Shown: positions 51,874-59,983 of the stretch, piece after piece | Numbering within the stretch: position 1 is the stretch's first letter | Layout: each line of letters opens with the position of its first letter | DNA from: Agromyces tardus | Lineage (GTDB): Bacteria; Actinomycetota; Actinomycetes; Actinomycetales; Microbacteriaceae | Direction: 5' to 3' | Assembly (NCBI RefSeq): GCF_003710805.1 | Contig: NZ_RHHB01000001.1 | Coordinates: 62,001 to 126,000, forward strand | DNA: 64,000 nt | Position numbers and translations under genes: made by a program | Notes under the pieces: model-generated | What the model was told of the DNA's origin: nothing | What the model saw: only the letters and a program-made list of their open reading frames with translations | The model's database searches: none

Positions 51874-52800
51874 CTACGACTCGACCCAGCGCAGCACCCG
51901 CAGGGCCCGCAGGGTGTTCCACCGGCTCGGCTCGCCCGCCGGCGCGTCGACCGCGAAGTGCACCTCGCCGTGCCAGGGCGTTCCGGCTGCCCACCGCCCG
52001 TCGCCGCCGCGCTGGGCGAGCACGAGGTCGACCGCGTCGGCGATGCGCGGATCGGGCCGTTCGCCGGTGCTGCGGAAGTAGTCGAGCGAGCGCAGCACGT
52101 CGTAGAGCCAGTAGGGCGGGAACATGAGGTTCGCGTAGCGGGGCAGCACGATCTGCCCGCTCGAGCGCCGCCGGAACAGGTCGCGCTCGAGCAGGTACTC
52201 CTCGCCGCGACGGCGTGCGTCGATCACGGCGGCGCCGGCCCGGGCGTCGCCGACCGCGCGCTCGTACTCGAGCAGCCCCTCGAGCACGCACAGGGTGGTG
52301 TCGAAGGAGGAGCGCGTCGACTCGGGCGCATCGCAGTTCCAGCCGCCGTCGTCGAGCTGCTCCGCCAGGAGCCGCTCGACGATGCGATCGCTGCCGGCAC
52401 CGAGCACGCCGAAGTACGCCCCGAGTGCGAGCACGCCGCCGTTGATGCAGGGTTCGACCTCGCCGTGGAAGTACGGCAGGTCGTTCCAGTGGCGCCAGGT
52501 GACGCCGTCGCGCACGCGGGCGACCGCCGAACGCACCTGCGGGGCATCGGGGTCGATGCCGAACCGGCGCAGCAGGTGGAGCGTCCAGGTGACGCTCGTG
52601 CGCGCTCCCTGCTCGCCGTACTCGTCGCCGCCCCAGTAGCCGTCGTGGGCCTGCAACGCGAGCAGCCGCGCGCCCCACCCCTCGGCGGCGACCCGCGCCC
52701 GTTCGGCCGCGACGGCCTCGCCGGGCCGGTCGAACAGGTCGGCCATGACCTGCCAGCGGATCGACGGATCGGAATCGAGCAACCAGTCGATGACATCCAT
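51874..52800 (-). CDS. Alpha/alpha-toroid (terpene-cyclase-like) protein
   Basis: The 308-residue protein from ATG 52800 consists of helical repeats with QW-like motifs: ALQAHDGYWGGDEYG, EQLDDGGWNCDAPESTRSSF, VLAQRGGDGRWAAGTPWHGE. These resemble squalene-hopene cyclase and prenyltransferase toroid domains. The DxDD motif of type II cyclases is absent (DDGG only), so cyclase activity is doubtful. It may bind a hydrophobic molecule. It converges with the PQQ-type gene and is divergent from the GH13 gene with a 52-base spacer. Confidence 0.75.
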   Translation of the reverse strand: MDVIDWLLDSDPSIRWQVMADLFDRPGEAVAAERARVAAEGWGARLLALQAHDGYWGGDEYGEQGARTSVTWTLHLLRRFGIDPDAPQVRSAVARVRDGVTWRHWNDLPYFHGEVEPCINGGVLALGAYFGVLGAGSDRIVERLLAEQLDDGGWNCDAPESTRSSFDTTLCVLEGLLEYERAVGDARAGAAVIDARRRGEEYLLERDLFRRRSSGQIVLPRYANLMFPPYWLYDVLRSLDYFRSTGERPDPRIADAVDLVLAQRGGDGRWAAGTPWHGEVHFAVDAPAGEPSRWNTLRALRVLRWVES

Positions 52801-52852
52801 GTGCCCATGCTCGCGGACGCCGCCGACGGCGGGAAGGGTGTTGACTCGACCC

Positions 52853-54238
52853 ATGGCGTCGTGGACCGAGCACGTGATGTGGTGGCATCTGTACCCGCTG
52901 GGGTTCGTCGGCGCCCCGGTGCGTCCGGATGCCGCGGGGCGGACGGATGCCGCGGGGCGGACGGATGCCGCGGGGGCCGGCGGCGACGTCGTGCACCGCC
53001 TCGGTCGCATCGAGGCCTGGCTCGACCACGTGATCGAGCTCGGACTCAACGGCATCGCCCTCGGCCCGGTCTTCGCTTCGTCGACGCACGGCTACGACAC
53101 GATCGACCACTTCCGCATCGACCCGCGGCTCGGCGACGACGCCGACTTCGACCGGCTGGTCGCCGAGGCGCATCGCCGCGGCATCCGCGTCATGCTCGAT
53201 GGCGTGTTCAATCACGTCGGGCGGGCGCACCCGGCGTTCCGCGCGGTCGAGGCGGACGGGCCGGATGCCGCGACGGCCGGGCTGTTCCGGGCGCGTTGGG
53301 AGGGCTGGCGGCCGGGCGATCCCGTCGATGCCGAGGTCTTCGAGGGGCACGAGTCGCTCGTGGCGCTCGACCACTCGTCGCCGGCGGTCGAGGACCTCGT
53401 GGTCGCCGTGATGACCCACTGGCTCGATCGCGGCGCCGACGCGTGGCGGCTCGACGCCGCCTACGCGGTGCCGCCGGAGTTCTGGGCGCGCGTGCTGCCG
53501 CGGGTGCGTCGCGAGTACCCCGACGCCTGGTTCTCGGGCGAGGTGATCCACGGGGATGCCGCGGCGATCGTGCAGGCGTCGACCGTGGACTCGCTCACGC
53601 AGTACGAGCTGTGGCAGGGCATCTGGCACGGCATCGCCGACCGCAACCTCTTCGAGTTGCAGCACGCGCTGCAGCGCCACGACGCGCTGTTGCCGACGTT
53701 CGTGCCGTCGACCTTCCTCGGCAACCACGACGTGACCCGCATCGCGTCGGCCATCGGAGCGGAGTTCGTGCCGCACGCGCTCGCGGTGCTGCTCACGGTC
53801 GCCGGCGTGCCGTCGGTGTACGCGGGCGACGAGTATGCCTTCACCGGAATCAAGGAGCAGCGGTTCGGCGGCGACGACGCCGTGCGGCCCGAGTTCCCCG
53901 CCAGTCCGCCGGCGACGGAGGAGCTGGATGCCGCGGCGCGCGAGGTGCTCGAGGCGCATCACGCCCTGATCGCCCTGCGCCGTCGGATGCCGTGGCTGCA
54001 CCGGGCGCACGCGGAGGTGGTGGACGTGGCCAACACGTCGATCGCGATCCGGTCGGTGGCCGGCCCGACCGGGGGGACGGCGGGCGACGCGGAGGCAGCG
54101 GTGACCGTGCTCAACCTCGGTGTGACCGCGGTGGACCTTCCCGCTGCCGGCGCTCGCTCGGTCGCTGCCGGCCGCGCCGAGCTCCGTGGCGATCGCGTCA
54201 CGGTCCCTGCCGCCGGCTGGGCGGTGCTCACGGCGTGA
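52853..54238 (+). CDS. GH13 alpha-glucosidase/amylase-like enzyme
   Basis: The 461-residue cytosolic protein has the GH13 barrel: LGLNGIALGPVFASSTHGYD, VMLDGVFNHVGRAHP, WRLDAAYA with the nucleophile D201, FSGEVIHGD with the acid/base E230, and FLGNHDVTRIAS with D293. Residues 24-42 come from an 18-bp tandem repeat (52926 on, RTDAAG units) not seen in other members. A C-terminal beta-domain of 90 residues follows. The length fits an intracellular maltogenic-type or sucrose/trehalose-type enzyme; the substrate is not clear. Confidence 0.87.
   Translation: MASWTEHVMWWHLYPLGFVGAPVRPDAAGRTDAAGRTDAAGAGGDVVHRLGRIEAWLDHVIELGLNGIALGPVFASSTHGYDTIDHFRIDPRLGDDADFDRLVAEAHRRGIRVMLDGVFNHVGRAHPAFRAVEADGPDAATAGLFRARWEGWRPGDPVDAEVFEGHESLVALDHSSPAVEDLVVAVMTHWLDRGADAWRLDAAYAVPPEFWARVLPRVRREYPDAWFSGEVIHGDAAAIVQASTVDSLTQYELWQGIWHGIADRNLFELQHALQRHDALLPTFVPSTFLGNHDVTRIASAIGAEFVPHALAVLLTVAGVPSVYAGDEYAFTGIKEQRFGGDDAVRPEFPASPPATEELDAAAREVLEAHHALIALRRRMPWLHRAHAEVVDVANTSIAIRSVAGPTGGTAGDAEAAVTVLNLGVTAVDLPAAGARSVAAGRAELRGDRVTVPAAGWAVLTA
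52926..52976. repeat. 18-bp in-frame tandem repeat in the GH13 gene
   Basis: Two exact units of CGGATGCCGCGGGGCGGA (52926-52943, 52944-52961) and most of a third (52962-52976) encode the RTDAAG run. In reverse complement it matches the intergenic unit at 41233-41286. Confidence 0.85.
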
Positions 54239-54277
54239 GAACGTGCGCCGCGGCATCCGCCGGGCGCAGGCGCCGGA

Positions 54278-55231
54278 TCAGCCGGCGAGCCGCGCCGGTT
54301 CGCCGAACTGCTCCTCGCGTGCGATCTGCGAGAGCTCGTCGAAGAGCGGTCCGCTCGACGGGATGTCGATGTCGTGCACGACGCCGACCACCTGGGTCCA
54401 GGAGTAGACGAAGTAGTCCCACCCGTCGACGACGTCGACCGCCGCATCCGCCGGTTGGTTGCGGGCCTGCTCGAGGAAGCGGCGCTCGCCGCGGTAGTTC
54501 ATGTCCCACGCGATCGAGCCGTGTGGGAAGCGCACCGTGTCGGTCAGCGGGGACCCCGGACGGTCCTTTCCGAGGCCCGTCGCGTTCGCGACGACGCTGT
54601 ACGGCGCGACCCTCGCGACGACGCGATCGGCCTCCTCCGGTGTGCGCGTGACGTGGTGCACCACCTCGATGCGCATGCCGATGCGGTCGTGCAGGGAGCG
54701 CAGTTCCTCGAGCCGGTGCTCGGAGCGCGCCGTGACGTGGATGCGCGACGGCACGGCCACACCGAGCTCGGCCGCCCGGTGCATCCCGAGGGTCGTGGCG
54801 ATCGAGGCGCCGCCGGCGCCGAGCAGGAGCAGTTCGCCGCCGCGCTCGGCCCAGTACGACGGCGGCGCGAACCGGTCGATCGCCAGCCTGCTGGTGCGAT
54901 CGTCGAGCGCCGCGCCGAGCAGCCGACCGTCGCGCTTGTGGATGCAGCTGACCTCGCGCAGCAGCGCGGCGGAGCCGTCGAGGCCGCCGAAGAGGTCCGC
55001 GGATGCCGCGAGCACGTCGAGCTTGTGGGTGGTGATGAGCCCGCCGAGCGCGTCGGGGTCGGCCTTGATCCGCTCGACCGCTCGGCGGTAGTCGCGCGCG
55101 GGCGCGCCGATGGGGAAGTCGAGGCCGACGAGCCGCGCGTCGAGGTCGAGGAGCTCGACCCAGCGCGGGTAGATGCGCTGGATCGCGGACTGGCTCGTGG
55201 TGACGCCGAAGAACGAGAAGACGGCGGTCAT
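54278..55231 (-). CDS. Shikimate-dehydrogenase-like oxidoreductase, paralog 1
   Basis: The 317-residue protein has the AroE two-domain order: FSFFGVTTSQSAIQRIYPRW, GGLITTHK with K70 in the place of the catalytic lysine (canonical NVTxPxK), LLGAALDD with D110 at the place of the catalytic Asp (canonical NTD), then the NAD(P) loop LLLLGAGGASIATTLGM and NATGLGKDRPGSPLTD. The usual substrate carboxylate-binding serine pair (SxSP) is replaced, so the substrate is not shikimate. It is about 14 residues shorter than paralog 2 in the N-terminal region. It overlaps the metallo-hydrolase gene by 4 bases (start ATG 55231), and paralog 2 lies at 62964. Confidence 0.85.
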   Translation of the reverse strand: MTAVFSFFGVTTSQSAIQRIYPRWVELLDLDARLVGLDFPIGAPARDYRRAVERIKADPDALGGLITTHKLDVLAASADLFGGLDGSAALLREVSCIHKRDGRLLGAALDDRTSRLAIDRFAPPSYWAERGGELLLLGAGGASIATTLGMHRAAELGVAVPSRIHVTARSEHRLEELRSLHDRIGMRIEVVHHVTRTPEEADRVVARVAPYSVVANATGLGKDRPGSPLTDTVRFPHGSIAWDMNYRGERRFLEQARNQPADAAVDVVDGWDYFVYSWTQVVGVVHDIDIPSSGPLFDELSQIAREEQFGEPARLAG

Positions 55232-56073
55232 GCGAGCACACGTCCCACGGTGAACGGCGCGCCGAGCTCCGGGATGTGCCACTCGACGTCGTCGACGTCG
55301 GCGAGGCGGCGCCGGAGGTCATCGGGCTGCGCCGTGTTGAACGCGAAGAGGCCCCAGTGGTGGCAGACCAGCCGGGGGATGCCCGCGGCGCGGCAGAGCT
55401 CGACCGCCTCCTCGAGGTGGAAGTTACCGGGCACGCCGTTGCCCGCGCGGTGGGCGTCGCGGCCGTTGACGGGAAGAAGGGCGAGGTCGAGGTCGAGCGC
55501 GCGGAGGAGCTCGTGCTGGCCCGGGTACGGCGCGCAGTCGCCGGAGTGGTAGATGCGGTACCCCCCGAGGTCGAGCACGTAGCCCAGGAAGAGGTTCTGG
55601 CCGTGCTCGTCGACCGTGATCTCCTCGTGCGCGGCGGGCACCGCCGTGATCGTGACGCCCGCGCGAGTGCGGAACGACTCCCCCGCGTCGAGGCCCAGGA
55701 GTCGAGCGGGCGGGATGCCGCGGCCGATGCCCTTCACCGTCTCGGATCGGGGGATGACGAAGAGCGGGTCGCTCCGCGTCTGCAGCAGCGGGATGGCCCC
55801 GAGATCCATGTGGTCGGTGTGCCCGTGGGTGCAGAGCACGGTGGACAGGCCCTCGACCGCTGCGGGCGCGACCGGGGCATCGTGCAGGCGCCTGTGGGGG
55901 AAGAGCCGGCCGGCGTACTTGTCGGCCAGCACGTCGCTCAGGTACGGGTCGATGAAGAGGAGGTCGTCGCCGTGGCGGAGCGCGAACCCCGCCTGGCCGA
56001 GCCACCAGATGGTGACGTCGGCCCCGGACTCCAGGGGGAACGCCGGATCGATCGGCTGGGTCGAGATCGCCAC
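55228..56073 (-). CDS. UlaG-like metallo-beta-lactamase-fold hydrolase
   Basis: The 281-residue protein has the signature CTHGHTDHMDLGAIP (zinc- or manganese-binding HxHxDH), AVPAAHEEITVDEHGQNLFL, IYHSGDCAPYPGQHELL and CHHWGLFAFNTAQPDD. It resembles L-ascorbate-6-phosphate lactonase and related hydrolases that open lactone or phosphate-ester rings. It is the first gene of the leftward operon, with paralog 1 starting 4 bases inside its end. A lactonase step fits a catabolic pathway that makes a sugar lactone. The GGAG upstream and the divergent palindrome fit ATG 56073. Confidence 0.85.
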   Translation of the reverse strand: MAISTQPIDPAFPLESGADVTIWWLGQAGFALRHGDDLLFIDPYLSDVLADKYAGRLFPHRRLHDAPVAPAAVEGLSTVLCTHGHTDHMDLGAIPLLQTRSDPLFVIPRSETVKGIGRGIPPARLLGLDAGESFRTRAGVTITAVPAAHEEITVDEHGQNLFLGYVLDLGGYRIYHSGDCAPYPGQHELLRALDLDLALLPVNGRDAHRAGNGVPGNFHLEEAVELCRAAGIPRLVCHHWGLFAFNTAQPDDLRRRLADVDDVEWHIPELGAPFTVGRVLA

Positions 56074-56144
56074 AGTCTGCTCCTTCGCAATGATTTCTGT
56101 GAGCGTAACACGAGCGAAGAGAAAATTTCTGCTGCGGTGTGTAC

Positions 56145-56163
56145 AACCGAAATGATTTCGGTT
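56145..56163. promoter_or_regulatory. 19-bp IclR-like palindrome between the divergent operons
   Basis: AACCGAAA-TGA-TTTCGGTT is a perfect palindrome between the starts at 56073 and 56215. GAAATGATTTC is the core of IclR-type sites (E. coli consensus TGGAAATNATTTCCA). A related half-site TGCAATGATTTC lies at about 56086-56097. No regulator gene is next to it; it may lie beyond the right edge. One protein could control both operons from here. Confidence 0.75.
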
Positions 56164-56214
56164 ATCGTGTGACGTGAGCTGAAAACTTCCAGCGATTACC
56201 CGGAGGACACCCCC

Positions 56215-57255
56215 ATGCGTTCACGCACTCGCGCCATCGTTGCCGCGGCTGTACTCGGCATCACCGCACTCGCCGGACTGAGCGGCTGCGCCGCCACCGC
56301 CGGCGCCGAATCCGGCGAGCCGCTCGTCGGGCTCGTCGTCAAGACCCAGGACAACCCCTTCTACGTGAAGATGACCGAGGGGGCGAAGGCCGAGGCGGAG
56401 TCGCTCGGCCTCAACCTCCAGATCGCGAGCGGCGACGGGCAGAGCGACGTCGACTCCCAGATCACCTCGGTCGAGAACTTCGTGGCCCAGGGCGCGAAGG
56501 CCATCCTCATCACGCCGGCCGGCGACGGGGTCGTCCCCGCCCTCAAGAAGGCGCAGCAGGCTGGCATCCTCGTGCTCGCGCTCGACTCGCCCCTCGGCGA
56601 GGGCTCGGGCGTCGACGGCACCTTCGCCACCGACAACAAGCAGGCCGGCGTGCTCATCGGCGAGTGGGCGAAGGCCTACCTCGGCGACACCGAGGCGCGC
56701 ATCGCCACGCTCGACCTCAGCACCGACCAGATCCCCGTCGACGTGGCCCGCAACCAGGGCTTCCTCGAGGGCTTCGGCATCGACCTCGCCGACCCGTCGA
56801 AGATGTGGGACGAGACCGATCCCCGCCTCGCCGGCTACGAGGTGACCGACGCGAACGAGGCGGGCGGCCGCGCCGGCATGGAGAAGCTCCTGCAGAAGGA
56901 TCCGACGATCAACCTCGTCTACACGATCAACGAGCCCACCGCGGCCGGCGCGTACCAGGCGATCGCCGCGGCGGGCCTGCAGGACCAGGTGACCATCGTC
57001 TCGGTCGACGGCGGATGCCCCGGCGTCTCCAACGTGGAGGACGGCATCATCGCCGCCACCTCGATGCAGTTCCCGCTCGACATGGCGGCACAGGCGCTGC
57101 AGGCCGTCGACGCCTGGCTCGCCGACGGCACGAAGCCCGAGAACTCGCCCGGACTGGAGTTCACCAACACCGGCGTGACCCTCATCACCGACCAGCCCCA
57201 GGCCGGCATCGAGTCCGAGGACACGACCTTCGGCCTCGAGAAGTGCTGGGGCTGA
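56215..57255 (+). CDS. RbsB/FrcB-type sugar-binding lipoprotein
   Basis: The 346-residue protein has a short leader with lipobox LSGC (C25) and a type I periplasmic-binding fold: GLVVKTQDNPFYVKMTEGAK, GAKAILITPAGDGVVPAL, DLSTDQIPVDVARNQGFLEG, LVYTINEPTAAGAYQAIAAA and VDGGCPGVSNVEDG. It delivers a sugar or polyol to the permease and ATPase. It resembles FrcB-type (fructose/other monosaccharide) proteins. ATG 56215 follows GGAGGACACCC. It is the first gene of the rightward operon and is followed by a hairpin, which usually raises binding-protein output. Confidence 0.9.
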   Translation: MRSRTRAIVAAAVLGITALAGLSGCAATAGAESGEPLVGLVVKTQDNPFYVKMTEGAKAEAESLGLNLQIASGDGQSDVDSQITSVENFVAQGAKAILITPAGDGVVPALKKAQQAGILVLALDSPLGEGSGVDGTFATDNKQAGVLIGEWAKAYLGDTEARIATLDLSTDQIPVDVARNQGFLEGFGIDLADPSKMWDETDPRLAGYEVTDANEAGGRAGMEKLLQKDPTINLVYTINEPTAAGAYQAIAAAGLQDQVTIVSVDGGCPGVSNVEDGIIAATSMQFPLDMAAQALQAVDAWLADGTKPENSPGLEFTNTGVTLITDQPQAGIESEDTTFGLEKCWG

Positions 57256-57280
57256 TCCGAGGGCCGGCCCCTGACTCGGC

Positions 57281-57309
57281 GGGGGCGGCCGGCACCGGCT
57301 GCCGCCCCC
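57281..57309 (+). terminator. Attenuating stem-loop after the binding-protein gene
   Basis: GGGGGCGGC (57281-57289) pairs with GCCGCCCCC (57301-57309), with additional partial pairing in the 11-base loop. It lies between the binding-protein stop and the permease start (57358) and probably reduces but does not stop read-through. Confidence 0.6.
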
Positions 57310-57357
57310 ACCGCACACTCCACGCACATACGACGACGTTTGAAGGTGTGATCTCCC

Positions 57358-58443
57358 ATGAATGAACGCGCTCCCGAGCTGGCCGCCGCCGCTGCAGGCC
57401 CGGCCGGTGCGGCCCCGCCCGCGAACCCGTCCAAGACCGGTCTCGTCGAGATCGAGCAGGGCGGCCCGCTCACGCCGATCCAGTGGATCGAGCGGAAGAT
57501 GCTCTCGCGTCCGCTGATCGGTCCGCTCGCGGTGCTGGTCATCGCGACGATCGTGTTCTCGATCGTGTCGCCGAACTTCGGCACCCTGCAGAACTTCTCG
57601 CTCATCCTCCAGCAGGTCCAGGTCATCGCGATGCTCGGCATCGCCCAGACGCTCGTGATCCTCACCGCGGGCATCGACCTCTCCGTCGCAGCGGTGATGC
57701 TGCTGTCGCAGGTGGCGATGGGGAAGTTCGCGGTCTCGCTCGGCCTGCCCGTGGAGCTCGCACTCGTGCTCGGCATCCTCGTCGGCGTCGCGTGCGGCGC
57801 GATCAACGGACTGGTCGTCACGAGGCTGAACATCCCGCCGTTCATCGCGACGCTCGGCACGCTGAGCATCTTCTACGCCCTCAACATCTTCATCTCCGAC
57901 GGCGAGAGCGTGCCGTACGCCGACGTGCCGCCGCTCTTCAACTGGCTCGGCACCGGCTTCCAGGTGCTCGGCACCACCTTCACCTACGGGCAGGTGCTCA
58001 CCCTCGCGATGTTCCTCCTGTTCGCGTACATCCTCCGCAGCACCGCCTGGGGCACCCACATCTACGCGGTGGGCGACAACATCGAGGCGGCGCGGCTCAC
58101 CGGCATCCGGGTCGACCGCGTGCTCATGTCGGTGTACGTCGTCGCCGGGCTCATCATCGGCCTGACCGCGTGGCTCCTCATCGGCCGCATCGGCTCCATC
58201 TCGCCGACCGCCGGCGTGGGCTACAACCTCGCGTCGATCACCGCCGTCGTCATCGGCGGCACCTCGCTCTTCGGCGGTCGCGGACGCATCATGGGCACCC
58301 TGCTCGGCGCCCTCATCGTCGGCGTGTTCTCGAGCGGGCTCTCGCTCGCGGGCTTCGACAGCCTCTGGCAGGAGTTCACCATCGGCCTGCTCATCATCGG
58401 CGCCGTCGCGGTCGACCAGCGCCTTCGCAAGATCGGACGATAG
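57358..58443 (+). CDS. RbsC/FrcC-type sugar permease
   Basis: The 361-residue protein has a 50-residue hydrophilic N-terminus rich in A and P, then eight to ten hydrophobic segments. ILTAGIDLSVAAVMLLSQVA is the AGIDLSVG-type motif of CUT2 permeases, GAINGLVVTRLNIPPFIATL follows, and YAVGDNIEAARLTGIRVDRV carries the coupling loop. GGTSLFGGRGRIMGTLLGAL closes. It pairs with the binding protein and the ATPase at 58446. ATG 57358 follows a weak Shine-Dalgarno, GAAGGTG. Confidence 0.92.
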   Translation: MNERAPELAAAAAGPAGAAPPANPSKTGLVEIEQGGPLTPIQWIERKMLSRPLIGPLAVLVIATIVFSIVSPNFGTLQNFSLILQQVQVIAMLGIAQTLVILTAGIDLSVAAVMLLSQVAMGKFAVSLGLPVELALVLGILVGVACGAINGLVVTRLNIPPFIATLGTLSIFYALNIFISDGESVPYADVPPLFNWLGTGFQVLGTTFTYGQVLTLAMFLLFAYILRSTAWGTHIYAVGDNIEAARLTGIRVDRVLMSVYVVAGLIIGLTAWLLIGRIGSISPTAGVGYNLASITAVVIGGTSLFGGRGRIMGTLLGALIVGVFSSGLSLAGFDSLWQEFTIGLLIIGAVAVDQRLRKIGR

Positions 58444-58445
58444 CC

Positions 58446-59237
58446 ATGACCACCACGACCCCAGAACTCGTCCTCGAGGCCCGCGGACTCGTCAAGCGCT
58501 ACGGTCACGTGGTCGCCCTCGACGAGACCGACTTCGAGATCCGGCAGGGCGAGGTGCTCGCCGTGATCGGCGACAACGGCGCCGGCAAGTCGTCGCTCGT
58601 GCAGTGCCTCGCGGGCGCCGTCCAGCCCGACGAGGGGGAACTGCTCATCGGCGGTCAGCAGGTCACGCTCAAGTCGCCGGTCGAGGCGCGGCATCGCGGC
58701 ATCGAGACCGTCTTCCAGAGCCTCGCCGTGTCGCCGGCTCTCGACATCGCGAGCAACATCTTCCTCGGCCGCGAGCTCCGGATGCCCGGGATCGCCGGCA
58801 CCGTCTTCCGCAGGCTCGACAAGAAGCGCATGCGCGAGGAGTCCCTCGCGGTGATGTCGCAGCTCGGCCTGCAGACGCTCCAGAACATCGGGCAGTCGGT
58901 CGAGAGCCTCTCCGGCGGGCAGCGGCAGGGCGTCGCGGTCGCCCGGGCGGCCGCGTTCGGGTCGAAGGTCGTCATCCTCGACGAGCCGACCGCCGCGCTC
59001 GGGGTCAAGGAGTCGGGCCGGGTCGTGAAGCTGATCCAGGACATCAAGGCCAGGGGCATCCCCGTGATCCTCATCAGCCACAACATGCCGCAGATCTTCG
59101 AGGTCGCCGATCGGATCCACATCCAGCGGCTCGGCAAGCGCGTCGCGCTCGTCGACACGGCGGACATCGACATGGCCGACGCCGTCGCCGTGATGGTCGG
59201 GGCGAAGACCCCCGCCGAGCTGGGGCTCGCCCGATGA
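58446..59237 (+). CDS. Sugar ABC transporter ATPase (single domain, CUT2)
   Basis: The 263-residue ATPase has Walker A GDNGAGKSS, a Q-loop FQSLAVSPAL, the signature LSGGQRQGVAVA, Walker B VVILDEPTAALG and the switch histidine in LISHNMPQIFE. It holds one ATPase domain (FrcA type), not the two of RbsA. It begins 2 bases after the permease stop and overlaps the aldolase gene by ATGA, so all three transporter genes are coupled to catabolism. It acts at the inner face of the membrane. Confidence 0.93.
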   Translation: MTTTTPELVLEARGLVKRYGHVVALDETDFEIRQGEVLAVIGDNGAGKSSLVQCLAGAVQPDEGELLIGGQQVTLKSPVEARHRGIETVFQSLAVSPALDIASNIFLGRELRMPGIAGTVFRRLDKKRMREESLAVMSQLGLQTLQNIGQSVESLSGGQRQGVAVARAAAFGSKVVILDEPTAALGVKESGRVVKLIQDIKARGIPVILISHNMPQIFEVADRIHIQRLGKRVALVDTADIDMADAVAVMVGAKTPAELGLAR

Positions 59238-59983
59238 CCGCGGCAACCGCCGGAACCGCCGCATCCGCCCGAACCGCGGATGCCGCCGGCGCCACGAGCG
59301 CCGCCGGCACCCGCACCCCGCCCCTCCGCGAACTGCTCGCGAAGTTCGGCGTCGTGCCCGTCGTGGCCGTGTCGAGCGCCGACGAGGGGCTCCGGCTGGG
59401 GGAGGCGCTGCTCCGCGGCGGCCTGCCCGTGGTCGAGATCACCTTCCGAACGGATGCCGCGGCCGCCGCGATCCGCGCGGTAGCGGCCGAGCTGCCCGAA
59501 CTGCTCGTCGGTGCGGGCACACTGCTCAGCGAGGCATCCGTCGACGCAGCCGTCGACGCCGGAGCCGCGTTCGGCGTGGCCCCCGGTCTGCGCCCACCCG
59601 TCGTCGAGCGCGCAGCCGCCCTCGGCCTCCCGTTCGCACCCGGCATCGCCACGCCGAGCGAGCTCGAGCGCGGCCTCTCGCTGGGACTCGACTTCTTCAA
59701 GCTCTTCCCTGCGGAGCCGATCGGTGGGCTGCGGCTCATCGACGCGCTCGCCGGGCCCTACCCGTCCGCGGGGTTCATGCCGACCGGGGGCATCCGGCCG
59801 GAGCTCCTCGCCGACTACCTCGCCCGCCCCTCCGTCGCAGCCTGCGGCGGAACGTGGATCGCGCCGACCGCGCTCATCGCAGCCGGTGACTTCGACGAGA
59901 TCCGGCAGCGGGCGGCAGCATCCGTCGCTCGAATCGGAGCGATTCGTGAAACACACCGAAAGGAGCACCGCAATGGTGCCTGA
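59234..59983 (+). CDS. KDPG-aldolase-like (2-keto-3-deoxy sugar acid) aldolase
   Basis: The 249-residue class I aldolase has LRGGLPVVEITFRTDAAAAA with E68, LPELLVGAGTLLSEASVD, LFKLFPAE-type segment FFKLFPAEP with K156, and GFMPTGGIRPELLADYLA. E68 and K156 are 88 apart, as are the active-site residues E45 and K133 of the E. coli enzyme. The product is pyruvate plus an aldehyde from a 2-keto-3-deoxy acid. The N-terminal 30 residues are an Ala/Thr-rich extension. Gluconate metabolism is possible, but the neighbours point to a different sugar acid. Overlaps its neighbours on both sides. Confidence 0.88.
   Translation: MTAATAGTAASARTADAAGATSAAGTRTPPLRELLAKFGVVPVVAVSSADEGLRLGEALLRGGLPVVEITFRTDAAAAAIRAVAAELPELLVGAGTLLSEASVDAAVDAGAAFGVAPGLRPPVVERAAALGLPFAPGIATPSELERGLSLGLDFFKLFPAEPIGGLRLIDALAGPYPSAGFMPTGGIRPELLADYLARPSVAACGGTWIAPTALIAAGDFDEIRQRAAASVARIGAIRETHRKEHRNGA

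Noticed and set aside
54278-55231. Biosynthetic shikimate dehydrogenase (aroE)
   Set aside because: The NVTxPxK and NTD motifs are altered, a second paralog lies in the same cluster, and neighbours are catabolic.
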